This document shows positions 31,323 to 40,423 of a DNA stretch of 64,000 nt, piece after piece. A program made the translations under genes and the position numbers. The notes under the pieces were generated by a model. It had not been told where the DNA came from and did not search any database. It saw nothing but the letters and a program-made list of their open reading frames with translations. Positions within the stretch are counted from its first letter, which is position 1. Every line of letters starts with the position of its first letter. Source of the DNA: Aliivibrio sp. S3MY1 (GTDB lineage Bacteria > Pseudomonadota > Gammaproteobacteria > Enterobacterales > Vibrionaceae); the NCBI RefSeq assembly GCF_028765575.1, contig NZ_JARACO010000005.1, positions 118,688-182,687 on the forward strand, written 5' to 3'.

Positions 31323-32561
31323 TTATCCTATTACACTCATTAAATTAAAGATAGGAAGATACATAGCAACGACCAATCCGCCAATCATACCTCCTAGGAA
31401 AATGATGATTAATGGTTCTAGTAATTTACCTAAATTATCAACCGTATTATCAATATCTTCTTCATAGATCAGGGCTATTTTATTGAGCATATCGTCAAGC
31501 CTCCCGGATTCTTCACCAATCATAACCATCTGAAGTACCATCTCTGGGAAAGCTTGAGAGTGACGCATAGCAAGATAAAGAGGCATCCCTGCGGCAGTAC
31601 TTTGTTGCACTAAAAAAATAGCTTGTTGATAGTATAGATTTCCTGTGGTTTTACTGGTGATTTGTAAGCTGTGTAAAATAGGTAACCCTGAGTTAAAACT
31701 GGTTGCTAAAGTACGGCTAAATTTTGCTATAGCCGCTTTGGATAAAATAGAACCAATAATTGGAATACGCAGACTGTTTTTACTAAGTATCAGTTGCAGC
31801 GTATAAGATCGCCTATAAACAGACTTAAAAATAAAGCTGCCGATGAGCATTAGGATTAATATCCATAGACCATAGTGCTGTAATAGATATGATGCTTGAA
31901 TTATTTGTTGGGTAAACCAAGGAAGTTCAGCGCCAAAGCCACTAAAAATATTTTCAAATTCAGGAATGACGAGAGTAAGCATTAAAATGGCCACGATAAT
32001 GGAAACAAGCAAAACCATGGTTGGGTAAATCATCGCTTTGATGACTTTAGATCTTAATTGTTCACTTTTTTCTCTATAAGACGCTAAACGCTCAAAGGTT
32101 TGGGGTAAGTATCCGGTTTCTTCTCCAGTAGCGAGCATATCAAGATAAAAGGGATTAAAGAAAGGGCTACTTCTTAGCATGGCCTTGGAAAGGAGCTCTC
32201 CTGATTCTACTGATAAAATTATTTGATTTAATATAGATTTCATTTCTGCTTTGGGATTACTTTCTGCAATAAGCTGTAAAGATTGAACTAACGGTATTCC
32301 CGCATTTAATATCGTTGCTAACTGACGCGTTAATAGAGTGATGTCCTTATCTTTTATTGTATGCTTTATTCTTTCCACGCTAGATATCTGGCGTTTTTTG
32401 ATTTTCTTTATTCGTATTTGTTGTGCGTTTAGTTTTGCTCTAACTTCTTGCTCATTCAATACCAATAGTGTGCCGGAAACGTTCTGATCTTTCAGATTAA
32501 GCCCCCTCCAATAGAAACGTGTTAAGCGAGGGAAGTTGGTTTTATTTATTGAATTCTGCAT
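31323..32561 (-). CDS. pilC: Type IV pilus inner-membrane platform protein
   Basis: GspF-family platform protein on which the PilB ATPase drives pilus assembly. The 412-residue protein has two cytoplasmic GspF domains and three membrane spans; signature stretches are [63 protein letters not shown] and [19 protein letters not shown]. It lies 20 bases after pilB and 53 before pilD. Confidence 0.95.
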   Translation of the reverse strand: MQNSINKTNFPRLTRFYWRGLNLKDQNVSGTLLVLNEQEVRAKLNAQQIRIKKIKKRQISSVERIKHTIKDKDITLLTRQLATILNAGIPLVQSLQLIAESNPKAEMKSILNQIILSVESGELLSKAMLRSSPFFNPFYLDMLATGEETGYLPQTFERLASYREKSEQLRSKVIKAMIYPTMVLLVSIIVAILMLTLVIPEFENIFSGFGAELPWFTQQIIQASYLLQHYGLWILILMLIGSFIFKSVYRRSYTLQLILSKNSLRIPIIGSILSKAAIAKFSRTLATSFNSGLPILHSLQITSKTTGNLYYQQAIFLVQQSTAAGMPLYLAMRHSQAFPEMVLQMVMIGEESGRLDDMLNKIALIYEEDIDNTVDNLGKLLEPLIIIFLGGMIGGLVVAMYLPIFNLMSVIG

Positions 32562-32581
32562 AGTCTGGTGCCATTAAAGTG

Positions 32582-34270
32582 TTAGAAATAGAGCACTCGA
32601 GTGAGTTCTTGTAAGCTTGTTGTACCCTCTTCTAATCGATGAATTCCGGAGGTTGCTAAGTTATCCATCCCTTGTTTAATGGCAAGTTCTTCTATCTCAT
32701 TCGCGGAGGCTCTTTTTAAAATAGCGGCGGATAATTCTTTGCTAAAAGGCATGACTTCATAAACCCCAATACGGCCTGAATAGCCATGAGTGCATTTGTT
32801 ACAGCCATTTTGATTGGCTTTAAAAAGGGTACTTTCTAATTTGATGGCATACTTATTTCTGATGTCAGGGCTGAGAGGGTCAACGTGTTTACAATGTGGG
32901 CACAGTTTTCTTACTAAACGTTGTGCAATGATTAAGCTTAGAGATGAAGCAAGGTTAAATTGCTCTACTCCCATGTTAGCTAAACGAACAATGGACTCTG
33001 CGGCTGAATTAGTATGAAGCGTTGAAAGCACTAAATGCCCTGTTTGGGCCGCTTTGATTGCGATTTCAGCGGTTTCAAGATCTCGAATTTCACCTACCAT
33101 CACGACATCAGGATCCTGTCGTAAGAATGAGCGTAATGCATGAGAAAAATCAAAGCCTATTTTGGGATTTACTTGGACTTGATTAATGCCTGTAAGGTTT
33201 ATCTCTACGGGATCTTCAGCGGTAGATATGTTTTTATCTGGGGTATTTAAAATATTAAGCCCAGAGTAAAGGGAAACGGTTTTTCCACTGCCAGTTGGCC
33301 CCGTCATTAGAATCATCCCTTGGGGGCGTTTTAGTGCAGAGAGATAGAGTTGTTGTTGCTGTTTATTGTAGCCGAGTTGATTGATATCTAAATATGCAGA
33401 GTTGCTATCTAATAAACGCAAGACCACTTTTTCACCCCACAATGTCGGTAAAGAAGAAACGCGCATATCAATGGCGGTATCATTATTTAACTTGAGTTTT
33501 ATTCGGCCATCCTGAGGCAGGCGACGTTCTGCTATATCAAGTTTTGCCATTATCTTTAAACGAGCAGAAAGACGTCGACTCAAGTGAGAGGAAGGGGTGC
33601 TATTTTCTATTAAGATCCCATCGCAACGAAAGCGAACTCGATAGCTATCTTCATAGGGTTCAAAATGAATATCGGATGCTCCTTTTCGAACGGCTTCAAT
33701 TAAGATTTGATTAATAAAGCGAGAGACTGGAGCATCGTCTTTACTGAGATCCTCAGTTAATTCGATTTCATCTGAAGAGAGTTCGACAAGCGAAGCAAGC
33801 TCGTCTTGAGTGATCTCTTTATATTGCGCAGCGTTTTCAGAAAGTGTGTAGCCATAAACTCGGCGAATTGCTGCGTTGATCTGTTCTTGATCTGCTAGAA
33901 CAATGTCGATCTGCTTTCCGCTAGTAAAACGAAAATCCTCTTCAATGTGGCTAATGCTTGGATCTGAAACCGCTAAACGAATGGTGTTGTTGTCATGATA
34001 AATAGGAAGGGCTTGGTATTGGATGATTAGTTCTCGCAGTCCTAGTTTTTGACATGTCCCGGTATAATTATGTTGAGTGATATCGACACTCTCAAGACCA
34101 AAAATACGAGCAAGATGATCAAGTAGTTCATCAGAGCTAAATATGCCTTGAGCCAAAAGCGCAGAAGACACCGTGTGTGTTTTGGCCTTAATTAATTCTA
34201 TGGTGGCACTTTCTTGCGTCAAGCTGATTAGCTCGGCTTGACGTAGAATTGAGGCTAGATTGGTATGCAT
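32582..34270 (-). CDS. pilB: Type IV pilus extension ATPase
   Basis: Hexameric GspE-family ATPase that powers pilus extension. The 562-residue protein has an N-terminal MshEN/GspE-N domain, then the Walker A loop GPTGSGKT at residues 324-331, the Asp box GEIRDLETAEIAIKAAQTGHLVLSTLHTN-type region, and a four-cysteine zinc motif (CPHC ... CNKC) near residues 460-500. The start overlaps the pilA stop by one base (TAATG), and the sequence GKTVSLY matches PilB of vibrios. Confidence 0.95.
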   Translation of the reverse strand: MHTNLASILRQAELISLTQESATIELIKAKTHTVSSALLAQGIFSSDELLDHLARIFGLESVDITQHNYTGTCQKLGLRELIIQYQALPIYHDNNTIRLAVSDPSISHIEEDFRFTSGKQIDIVLADQEQINAAIRRVYGYTLSENAAQYKEITQDELASLVELSSDEIELTEDLSKDDAPVSRFINQILIEAVRKGASDIHFEPYEDSYRVRFRCDGILIENSTPSSHLSRRLSARLKIMAKLDIAERRLPQDGRIKLKLNNDTAIDMRVSSLPTLWGEKVVLRLLDSNSAYLDINQLGYNKQQQQLYLSALKRPQGMILMTGPTGSGKTVSLYSGLNILNTPDKNISTAEDPVEINLTGINQVQVNPKIGFDFSHALRSFLRQDPDVVMVGEIRDLETAEIAIKAAQTGHLVLSTLHTNSAAESIVRLANMGVEQFNLASSLSLIIAQRLVRKLCPHCKHVDPLSPDIRNKYAIKLESTLFKANQNGCNKCTHGYSGRIGVYEVMPFSKELSAAILKRASANEIEELAIKQGMDNLATSGIHRLEEGTTSLQELTRVLYF

Positions 34271-34722
34271 TATTGTATTGTTTGTCCTGAGGTGCAGTTT
34301 ATAGGGCTTGTCGCTTTGTTTGCATCAGTACTACAACTCCATTGCCCGTCAGTCTCTCTAGATAATTGTAATTTTGTACCAGAAACTTTACTGTCAGAGT
34401 TAAATGTGAAAAGTATTGTTCCATCAGTTGATGTTGTCTTTGCTAGTTTTAAAGTACCATTATTGAATGTCTCTATGGTGCCAAGACGAGAAAAAGAGTC
34501 TGCATCACCAGCAGTTGTCGCGGGGAACTCTCCTTCTGTTGAAATATATTCTTCAATATTAATTTTTATTGCCGCAATATTTGATAAACCAACACCTATC
34601 GCTGCTTTTTCTACGTAGTTTTTATATTGAGGGATAGCAACCGCTGATAACACTCCAATAATAGCAACGACGATCATTAACTCTATCAGGGTAAAACCTC
34701 TTTGCCTTTGACGATCTTTCAT
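34270..34722 (-). CDS. pilA: Type IV major pilin PilA
   Basis: Structural pilin. The 150-residue precursor has a short charged leader (MKDRQRQRG) cleaved before Phe, then FTLIELMIVVAIIGVLSAVA with the conserved Glu5, and a C-terminal cysteine pair (WSCS ... SPINC) forming the D-loop. AAAGGAG lies six bases before the ATG, an unusually strong ribosome binding site. In vibrios this pilus is linked to DNA uptake and surface colonisation; which applies here cannot be told from sequence. Confidence 0.95.
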   Translation of the reverse strand: MKDRQRQRGFTLIELMIVVAIIGVLSAVAIPQYKNYVEKAAIGVGLSNIAAIKINIEEYISTEGEFPATTAGDADSFSRLGTIETFNNGTLKLAKTTSTDGTILFTFNSDSKVSGTKLQLSRETDGQWSCSTDANKATSPINCTSGQTIQ

Positions 34723-35059
34723 TATCTTCTCCTTTAATATGTATCATGTTGATTCAGTAAGAGAAGCATAGGAGGAAATTAGAGAGAAAAAAGAGATAAG
34801 CAATGAGCTTTCGAGTTGGTAGGGGTTTTTATGTAAATGAGTGATAGTGGTGGGGGGCAATTACGGTCCACTTCAAGAAGGTAACTTTTCTTATTTAGTA
34901 TGAGTCGTAATTCTTATTATTAAGCGAATAAAGAAAAAAGAAGAGCGAGAGAGGTAATTTGTGGAGAGTATCGAGGTATTAGAATCAAAGCTTATGTATA
35001 GATACAAAAAAGGCTGATAAAGAATCAGCCCTTTGAGGTGTTAGCATGCGTTAAATAAC
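34723..35059. other. Spacer between pilA and nadC, 337 bases
   Basis: Contains the pilA ribosome binding site and presumably its promoter on the minus strand, and the nadC terminator at the right end. It has purine-rich runs at about 34770-34800 and a G-run near 34851-34857. I see no convincing sigma70 or sigma54 promoter, no reading frame and no repeat. Confidence 0.5.
35006..35034 (-). terminator. Intrinsic terminator of nadC
   Basis: On the minus strand, GGCTGAT pairs with ATCAGCC across a 5-base loop and is followed by a run of Ts. Confidence 0.8.
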
Positions 35060-35959
35060 TTATTTAAAGCGCATTGATAAATCCATTGCGTTTAGATGCT
35101 TCGTTAATGCACCGACAGAGATGTAATCAACCCCAGTTTCAGCAAACTCTGCAACCGTATCTAAAGTTACATTGCCAGAATTTTCTAAAGCAGCACGGCC
35201 TGCATTTAATGCCACGGCTTCACGCATCATGTCAGTAGTGAAGTTATCCAACATAATAATGTCAGCACCAGCATCAATCGCTTGCTGTAGTTCGTCTAAA
35301 CTTTCAGTTTCAATTTCTACAGGCTTACCTGGATTAAGTTCTTTTGCCGTTGAGATAGCTTTTTCAATTCCGCCACAGGCGATGATGTGATTTTCTTTAA
35401 TTAAATAGGCATCAAATACGCCAATACGGTGATTGAAACCACCACCACAAGCTACGGCATATTTTAATGCACTGCGTAGGCCTGGGATTGTTTTACGAGT
35501 ATCAAGTAGGCGGCATTTAGTGTGTGCAATTTTTTCAGCGTAGGTTGCTGTTACGGTTGAGCACCCTGATAAAGTTTGAATAAAATTCATCGCATTGCGT
35601 TCACCCGTTAAGAGTGTGCGAGCTGGGCCAGTTAAGGTACAAAGCGTTTGGTTTGGTTCTACTTTGTCTCCATCTTCTACGTGCCATTCGATAGAAACGG
35701 TACCACCGAGTTGCTTAAAAACTTCATCGGCCCACATTTTTCCACAAAACACACCATGTTCACGCGTGATGATCGTTGCAACAGATTGAGTATCTTCTGC
35801 GATTAAGCTTGCGGTAATGTCCGTACTTACATCGAGAGTTCCACCTAAATCTTCACGTAGTGTATCTGATACGGCACGAGTGATTTCTGTAGGAAGTTGT
35901 TGCTTTAAATATTCAAGACGAGAGGCGCTATCATGGGTTTTGATCATGGTGAGGTCCAT
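35060..35959 (-). CDS. nadC: Nicotinate-nucleotide pyrophosphorylase (quinolinate PRTase)
   Basis: Converts quinolinate and PRPP to nicotinate mononucleotide in de novo NAD synthesis. The 299-residue protein shows LREDLGGTLDVSTDITA, TGERNAMNFIQTLSG, CRLLDTRKTIPGLRSALKYAV and CGGGFNHRIGVFDAYLIKENH, the PRPP and quinolinate contacts. An ATG four codons in (35947) is an equally possible start; neither has a clear ribosome binding site. It is divergent from ampD, the usual gammaproteobacterial arrangement. Confidence 0.95.
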   Translation of the reverse strand: MDLTMIKTHDSASRLEYLKQQLPTEITRAVSDTLREDLGGTLDVSTDITASLIAEDTQSVATIITREHGVFCGKMWADEVFKQLGGTVSIEWHVEDGDKVEPNQTLCTLTGPARTLLTGERNAMNFIQTLSGCSTVTATYAEKIAHTKCRLLDTRKTIPGLRSALKYAVACGGGFNHRIGVFDAYLIKENHIIACGGIEKAISTAKELNPGKPVEIETESLDELQQAIDAGADIIMLDNFTTDMMREAVALNAGRAALENSGNVTLDTVAEFAETGVDYISVGALTKHLNAMDLSMRFK

Positions 35960-36068
35960 TGAATTATTTGAAATAAATTTATGGCGACAATAATACTCGC
36001 GCTAGAGCAGAATTTCATCATAAGATATACGTAAGTTACACAAGTTACTTTAATTCATAGAGGAATAG

Positions 36069-36623
36069 ATGATGAAATTCACTTTATCAACAGATCATTG
36101 GCTTAATGAAGCAAGGCACGTAGTGTCACCATTCTATGACGCGCGTCTTGATGATGAAGATATTTCTCTGCTTGTTATTCACAATATAAGTTTACCACCG
36201 GGGCAATTTGGTGGTCCTTATATCGAACAGTTATTTACTGGAACATTAGATCCCGCCGCTCATCCATTTTTTAAAGTGATCCATAAATTCAAAGTATCAG
36301 CTCACTGTTTGATCCGTCGTGACGGCTCTGTAATACAGTTTGTTCCTTTTAATGGCAGAGCTTGGCATGCTGGAGTATCATCTTTTGCAGGACGTGCGCG
36401 ATGTAATGATTATAGTATTGGTATTGAGTTGGAAGGGACTGATTTTACTGCCTATACTCAAGAACAATATGATAGTTTGGCTGCTGTAACAAACGTGCTA
36501 CAAGCTACTTACCCATTGATTCTTGATAGCCGTATAACTGGTCATCAGTACATTGCCCCATTGAGGAAAACAGATCCCGGGTTATCATTTCATTGGGAAA
36601 AGTACCATAACTTAATGAAATAG
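36069..36623 (+). CDS. ampD: 1,6-anhydro-N-acetylmuramyl-L-alanine amidase AmpD
   Basis: Cytoplasmic zinc amidase of peptidoglycan recycling; its loss raises AmpC beta-lactamase in species that carry ampR-ampC. The 184-residue amidase_2 protein has zinc ligands His38 (LLVIHNIS), His159 (ITGHQYIAP) and Asp169 (KTDPG), with catalytic Glu120 in SIGIELEG. AGAGG lies upstream of two adjacent ATGs (36069, 36072). Confidence 0.95.
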   Translation: MMKFTLSTDHWLNEARHVVSPFYDARLDDEDISLLVIHNISLPPGQFGGPYIEQLFTGTLDPAAHPFFKVIHKFKVSAHCLIRRDGSVIQFVPFNGRAWHAGVSSFAGRARCNDYSIGIELEGTDFTAYTQEQYDSLAAVTNVLQATYPLILDSRITGHQYIAPLRKTDPGLSFHWEKYHNLMK

Positions 36624-36667
36624 AAGAGATTAGCTTCTAAGGTTATGTACTTTTAGTTCTTGGTTTT

Positions 36668-36691
36668 GGTGTATTAAGTGGTGTATTAAGC
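36668..36691 (+). repeat. 12-base direct repeat upstream of pdhR
   Basis: GGTGTATTAAGT is followed at once by GGTGTATTAAGC, and then by a partial third copy (GGTGTTTTA). No function is evident; it lies just left of the first PdhR operator. Confidence 0.6.
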
Positions 36692-36707
36692 GGTGTTTTA
36701 AAATTAA

Positions 36708-36722
36708 ATTGGTCAGACCAAT
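36708..36722. promoter_or_regulatory. PdhR operator, distal
   Basis: ATTGGTCAGACCAAT is a perfect palindrome of the PdhR form ATTGGTnnnACCAAT. It lies about 200 bases upstream of pdhR. Confidence 0.75.
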
Positions 36723-36798
36723 TGTTTTTATTATGTGCTTTCATTGTTAATTAACAACACAAAGCAACTCTATTCCATGATTCAAATCAACTTTTATC

Positions 36799-36827
36799 TA
36801 GACAAATTCCCTTTTTTAATGATAAAT
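36799..36827 (+). promoter_or_regulatory. Probable pdhR promoter
   Basis: TAGACA at 36799-36804 and ATAAAT at 36822-36827 with 17 bases between. The predicted start is near 36833, which puts the proximal operator at about +10 to +25, as in the E. coli pdhR promoter. Confidence 0.5.
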
Positions 36828-36842
36828 TGCACCTCAATAAAA

Positions 36843-36857
36843 TTGGTAATACCAATT
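36843..36857. promoter_or_regulatory. PdhR operator, proximal
   Basis: ATTGGTAATACCAAT, a perfect palindrome of the ATTGGTnnnACCAAT form, just downstream of the predicted start of transcription. It implies autorepression of pdhR-aceEF that is relieved by pyruvate. Confidence 0.85.
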
Positions 36858-36922
36858 GCTTAAAGTGACGAATGACTCACTGTAAGGTGGGAAGTAATCA
36901 ACTTAAATTGGGTTGAGCTACG

Positions 36923-37693
36923 ATGACATATCAAAGGATACGTCAGCCGAAGTTGTCCGATGTAATCGAGCAAGAGCTTGAACGGCTGATTTTAGAAGGA
37001 ACGCTTTCTCCGGGACAAAAGTTACCAGCAGAAAGAGAGTTAGCAAAACAGTTTGATGTTTCTCGTCCATCGGTACGAGAAGCAATACAACGTTTAGAAG
37101 CAAAACACCTATTAACTCGCCGCCAAGGTGGTGGAACGTTTGTTAATAAGGGGTTATGGCAAAGTTTTTCAGAGCCCTTGTTAGACTTATTAGCAACGCA
37201 TCCTGAAACTCAATTCGATTTACTGGAATCACGCCATGCGTTAGAAGGTATTTCTGCTTATTACGCTGCTTTACGTGGTAACGACGAAGATTTTAAACGG
37301 ATTAAAGAGTCACATCAGTTAATCCAACAAGCACAACAAGACGGTGATTTAAAAGCAGAGGCTTCTGCGGTTATGAACTGTCTAATCACGGTGACTGAAT
37401 CAGCGCACAATGTGGTATTACTACACATGGTACGTAGTTTAGAACCCTTGCTTGAACAAAATGTATTACAAAACTTTACCTTATTAAATCGCCGTGATGC
37501 GGTGGTGGAAAAGGTGAGAGCACATAGAGCTGAAATGGTAGAAGCGATAGTGTCAGGAGAGCCTGAAAAGGCACGTTTGGCCTCTCATTCTCATTTAGCC
37601 TATATTGAAGAAACATTGTTGGAATTGACAAAAGAAGAGAGCCGTAGAGAGTGCTCGCTTCGTCGAATTCAACAAAGTAATGACATGGATTAA
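36923..37693 (+). CDS. pdhR: Pyruvate dehydrogenase complex repressor PdhR
   Basis: GntR-family (FadR subfamily) repressor that senses pyruvate. The 256-residue protein has the winged helix at residues about 8-75 ([31 protein letters not shown], then [28 protein letters not shown]) and an all-helical FCD effector domain from about 90 on. It lies 55 bases before aceE, and two operators of the PdhR type precede it. Confidence 0.95.
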   Translation: MTYQRIRQPKLSDVIEQELERLILEGTLSPGQKLPAERELAKQFDVSRPSVREAIQRLEAKHLLTRRQGGGTFVNKGLWQSFSEPLLDLLATHPETQFDLLESRHALEGISAYYAALRGNDEDFKRIKESHQLIQQAQQDGDLKAEASAVMNCLITVTESAHNVVLLHMVRSLEPLLEQNVLQNFTLLNRRDAVVEKVRAHRAEMVEAIVSGEPEKARLASHSHLAYIEETLLELTKEESRRECSLRRIQQSNDMD

Positions 37694-37748
37694 TTCGGTC
37701 CATTTCATTGTTACCCTATTTGAACCAACAAATAAAAGGATAGCTCGC

Positions 37749-40412
37749 ATGTCTGACATGAAGCATGACGTTGATGCACTAGAAACTCAAGATTGGTTAG
37801 AAGCTCTTGAGTCAGTTGTACGTGAAGAGGGTGTTGAACGCGCCCAGTATCTATTAGAGCAAGTTCTTGATAAAGCTCGTTTAGATGGTGTTGATATGCC
37901 AACTGGCATCAATACTAACTACATCAATACCATTCCTGCGACGCAAGAACCAGCGTACCCAGGTGATGTTACTCTTGAGCGTCGTATCCGTTCAATTATT
38001 CGTTGGAACGCAATCATGATCGTTCTACGTGCTTCTAAGAAAGATTTGGATCTAGGTGGCCACATGGCTTCTTACCAATCTGCAGCTGCATTCTACGAAG
38101 TATGTTTCAACCATTTCTTCCGTGCTCCAAATGAGACGGATGGCGGTGATTTAGTTTATTACCAAGGTCATATCTCTCCTGGTATCTACTCTCGTGCTTT
38201 CGTTGAAGGTCGTTTAACTGAAGAACAACTAGATAACTTCCGTCAAGAAGTTGATGGTAAAGGTATTCCTTCTTACCCTCACCCTAAACTGATGCCTGAA
38301 TTCTGGCAGTTCCCTACAGTATCTATGGGTCTTGGTCCTATTTCTGCTATCTATCAAGCGCGCTTCCTTAAGTACCTTGAAGGCCGTGGCATGAAAGAGA
38401 CTGGTGCTCAGCGTGTATACGCTTTCCTAGGTGACGGTGAAATGGATGAGCCAGAATCACGCGGTGCGATCTCTTTCGCTGCACGTGAAAAACTGGACAA
38501 CCTATGTTTCCTAATCAACTGTAACCTACAGCGTCTAGACGGCCCTGTTATGGGTAACGGTAGCATCATTCAAGAACTAGAAGGTCTATTTAAAGGCGCT
38601 GGTTGGAACGTTGTTAAAGTTATTTGGGGTAGCAACTGGGATTCACTACTTGCTAAAGACACGACGGGTAAGCTTCTTCAATTAATGAATGAAACTATCG
38701 ACGGTGACTACCAAACATTTAAATCTAAAGATGGCGCTTACGTTCGTGAGAACTTCTTTGGTAAATACCCTGAGACAGCAGCACTTGTTGCAGATATGAC
38801 TGATGACGAAATCTTCGCTCTTAAGCGTGGTGGTCATGATTCATCTAAACTGTTCGCTGCATTCAACAATGCAAAAGAAACAGGCGGTAAGCCAACAGTT
38901 ATCCTAGCTAAAACTGTTAAAGGTTACGGCATGGGCGATGCAGCTGAAGGTAAGAACATCGCACACGGTGTTAAGAAAATGGACATGACTCATGTTCAAC
39001 ACCTACGTGATCGTTTAGGTCTAGAAGACATTCTTTCTGATGAAAAAATCAAAGAGCTTCCTTACCTTAAACTAGAAGAAGGTTCTGCTGAGTACAACTA
39101 CTTACACGCTCGTCGTGATGCGCTACACGGTTACACGCCTAAGCGTCTACCTAAGTTTACTCAAGAATTCAAAGTGCCTGAGCTTGATGCATTTGCCCCT
39201 CTATTAGGTGAGCAAAAGCGTGATATCTCTACAACAATGGCTTACGTACGTACGCTAAATATCTTACTTAAAGATAAGAACATTGGTAAGAACATCGTTC
39301 CTATCATTTGTGATGAAGCACGTACATTCGGTATGGAAGGTCTATTCCGTCAGGTTGGTATCTACAACCCACACGGTCAAGAATATACTCCTGAAGATAA
39401 AGGTATTGTTTCTTACTACAAAGAAGCAACATCAGGTCAAGTTCTTCAAGAAGGTATCAACGAATTAGGTTCAATGGCGTCTTGGGTTGCTGCTGCAACA
39501 TCATACAGCACCAACGATCTTCCAATGATCCCATTCTACATTTACTACTCTATGTTCGGTTTCCAACGTATTGGTGACATGGCATGGTTAGCGGGTGATC
39601 AACAAGCTCGTGGTTTCCTATTAGGTGCTACTGCTGGTCGTACAACGCTAAACGGTGAAGGTCTACAACACGAAGATGGTCACTCTCACATCATGGCAAA
39701 CACAGTTCCTAACTGTATTTCTTATGACCCAACGTTTGCTTACGAGTTAGCGGTAATCATGCAAGACGGTATTCGTCGCATGTACGGTGAGAACCAAGAG
39801 AACATTTATTACTACCTAACAGTAATGAACGAAAACTACGCAATGCCAGCAATGCCTGAAGGCGCTGAAGAAGGCATTCGTAAAGGTATCTACAAGCTTG
39901 AGTCTCATGCTGGTTCTAAAGCTAAAGTTCAGTTAATGAGCTCTGGTACGATCATGAATGAAGTACGTAAAGCAGCACAGATCCTAAGTGAAGATTACGG
40001 CGTAGCGTCGGACATATTCTCTGTGACTTCTTTCAACGAGCTAACTCGTGATGGTCAAGATGCAGAGCGTTACAACATGCTACACCCAGAAGCAGAAGCT
40101 AAAGTACCGTACATCACAACTGTTCTTGGTAACGAACCAGCAATCGCTGCGACAGATTACATGAAGAACTACGCTGAGCAAGTACGTGCATTTATGCCAA
40201 CTGAATCATACAAAGTACTTGGTACTGATGGCTTTGGTCGTTCAGACAGCCGTGAGAACCTACGTCGTCACTTCGAAGTTAACGCAGGCTACGTAGTTGT
40301 TGCTGCTCTAACTGAACTTGTGAAACGTGGTGATATTGAGAAATCTGTTGTTGCAGAAGCAATTGCTAAATTCAATATCGATACTGAAAAAACTAACCCG
40401 CAATACGCATAA
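37749..40412 (+). CDS. aceE: Pyruvate dehydrogenase E1 component
   Basis: Thiamine diphosphate-dependent decarboxylase of the pyruvate dehydrogenase complex, homodimeric type. The 887-residue length equals E. coli AceE. The N-terminal E2-binding segment (LETQDWLEALESVVREEG) is followed by SYQSAAAFYEVCFNHFFRAP and the ThDP motif FLGDGEMDEPESRGAI ... NLCFLINCNLQRLDGPV. AGGA lies 8 bases before the ATG at 37749; the 23-residue upstream extension overlapping pdhR is rejected. Codon use is visibly more biased than in neighbours, as expected for high expression. Confidence 0.97.
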   Translation: MSDMKHDVDALETQDWLEALESVVREEGVERAQYLLEQVLDKARLDGVDMPTGINTNYINTIPATQEPAYPGDVTLERRIRSIIRWNAIMIVLRASKKDLDLGGHMASYQSAAAFYEVCFNHFFRAPNETDGGDLVYYQGHISPGIYSRAFVEGRLTEEQLDNFRQEVDGKGIPSYPHPKLMPEFWQFPTVSMGLGPISAIYQARFLKYLEGRGMKETGAQRVYAFLGDGEMDEPESRGAISFAAREKLDNLCFLINCNLQRLDGPVMGNGSIIQELEGLFKGAGWNVVKVIWGSNWDSLLAKDTTGKLLQLMNETIDGDYQTFKSKDGAYVRENFFGKYPETAALVADMTDDEIFALKRGGHDSSKLFAAFNNAKETGGKPTVILAKTVKGYGMGDAAEGKNIAHGVKKMDMTHVQHLRDRLGLEDILSDEKIKELPYLKLEEGSAEYNYLHARRDALHGYTPKRLPKFTQEFKVPELDAFAPLLGEQKRDISTTMAYVRTLNILLKDKNIGKNIVPIICDEARTFGMEGLFRQVGIYNPHGQEYTPEDKGIVSYYKEATSGQVLQEGINELGSMASWVAAATSYSTNDLPMIPFYIYYSMFGFQRIGDMAWLAGDQQARGFLLGATAGRTTLNGEGLQHEDGHSHIMANTVPNCISYDPTFAYELAVIMQDGIRRMYGENQENIYYYLTVMNENYAMPAMPEGAEEGIRKGIYKLESHAGSKAKVQLMSSGTIMNEVRKAAQILSEDYGVASDIFSVTSFNELTRDGQDAERYNMLHPEAEAKVPYITTVLGNEPAIAATDYMKNYAEQVRAFMPTESYKVLGTDGFGRSDSRENLRRHFEVNAGYVVVAALTELVKRGDIEKSVVAEAIAKFNIDTEKTNPQYA

Positions 40413-40423
40413 GGTAGAAAACA

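Noticed and set aside
34850..34880. Sigma54 promoter for pilA on the minus strand (TGG ... TTGC)
   Set aside because: The GG to GC spacing is 9, not the required 10, and the -24 element is poor.
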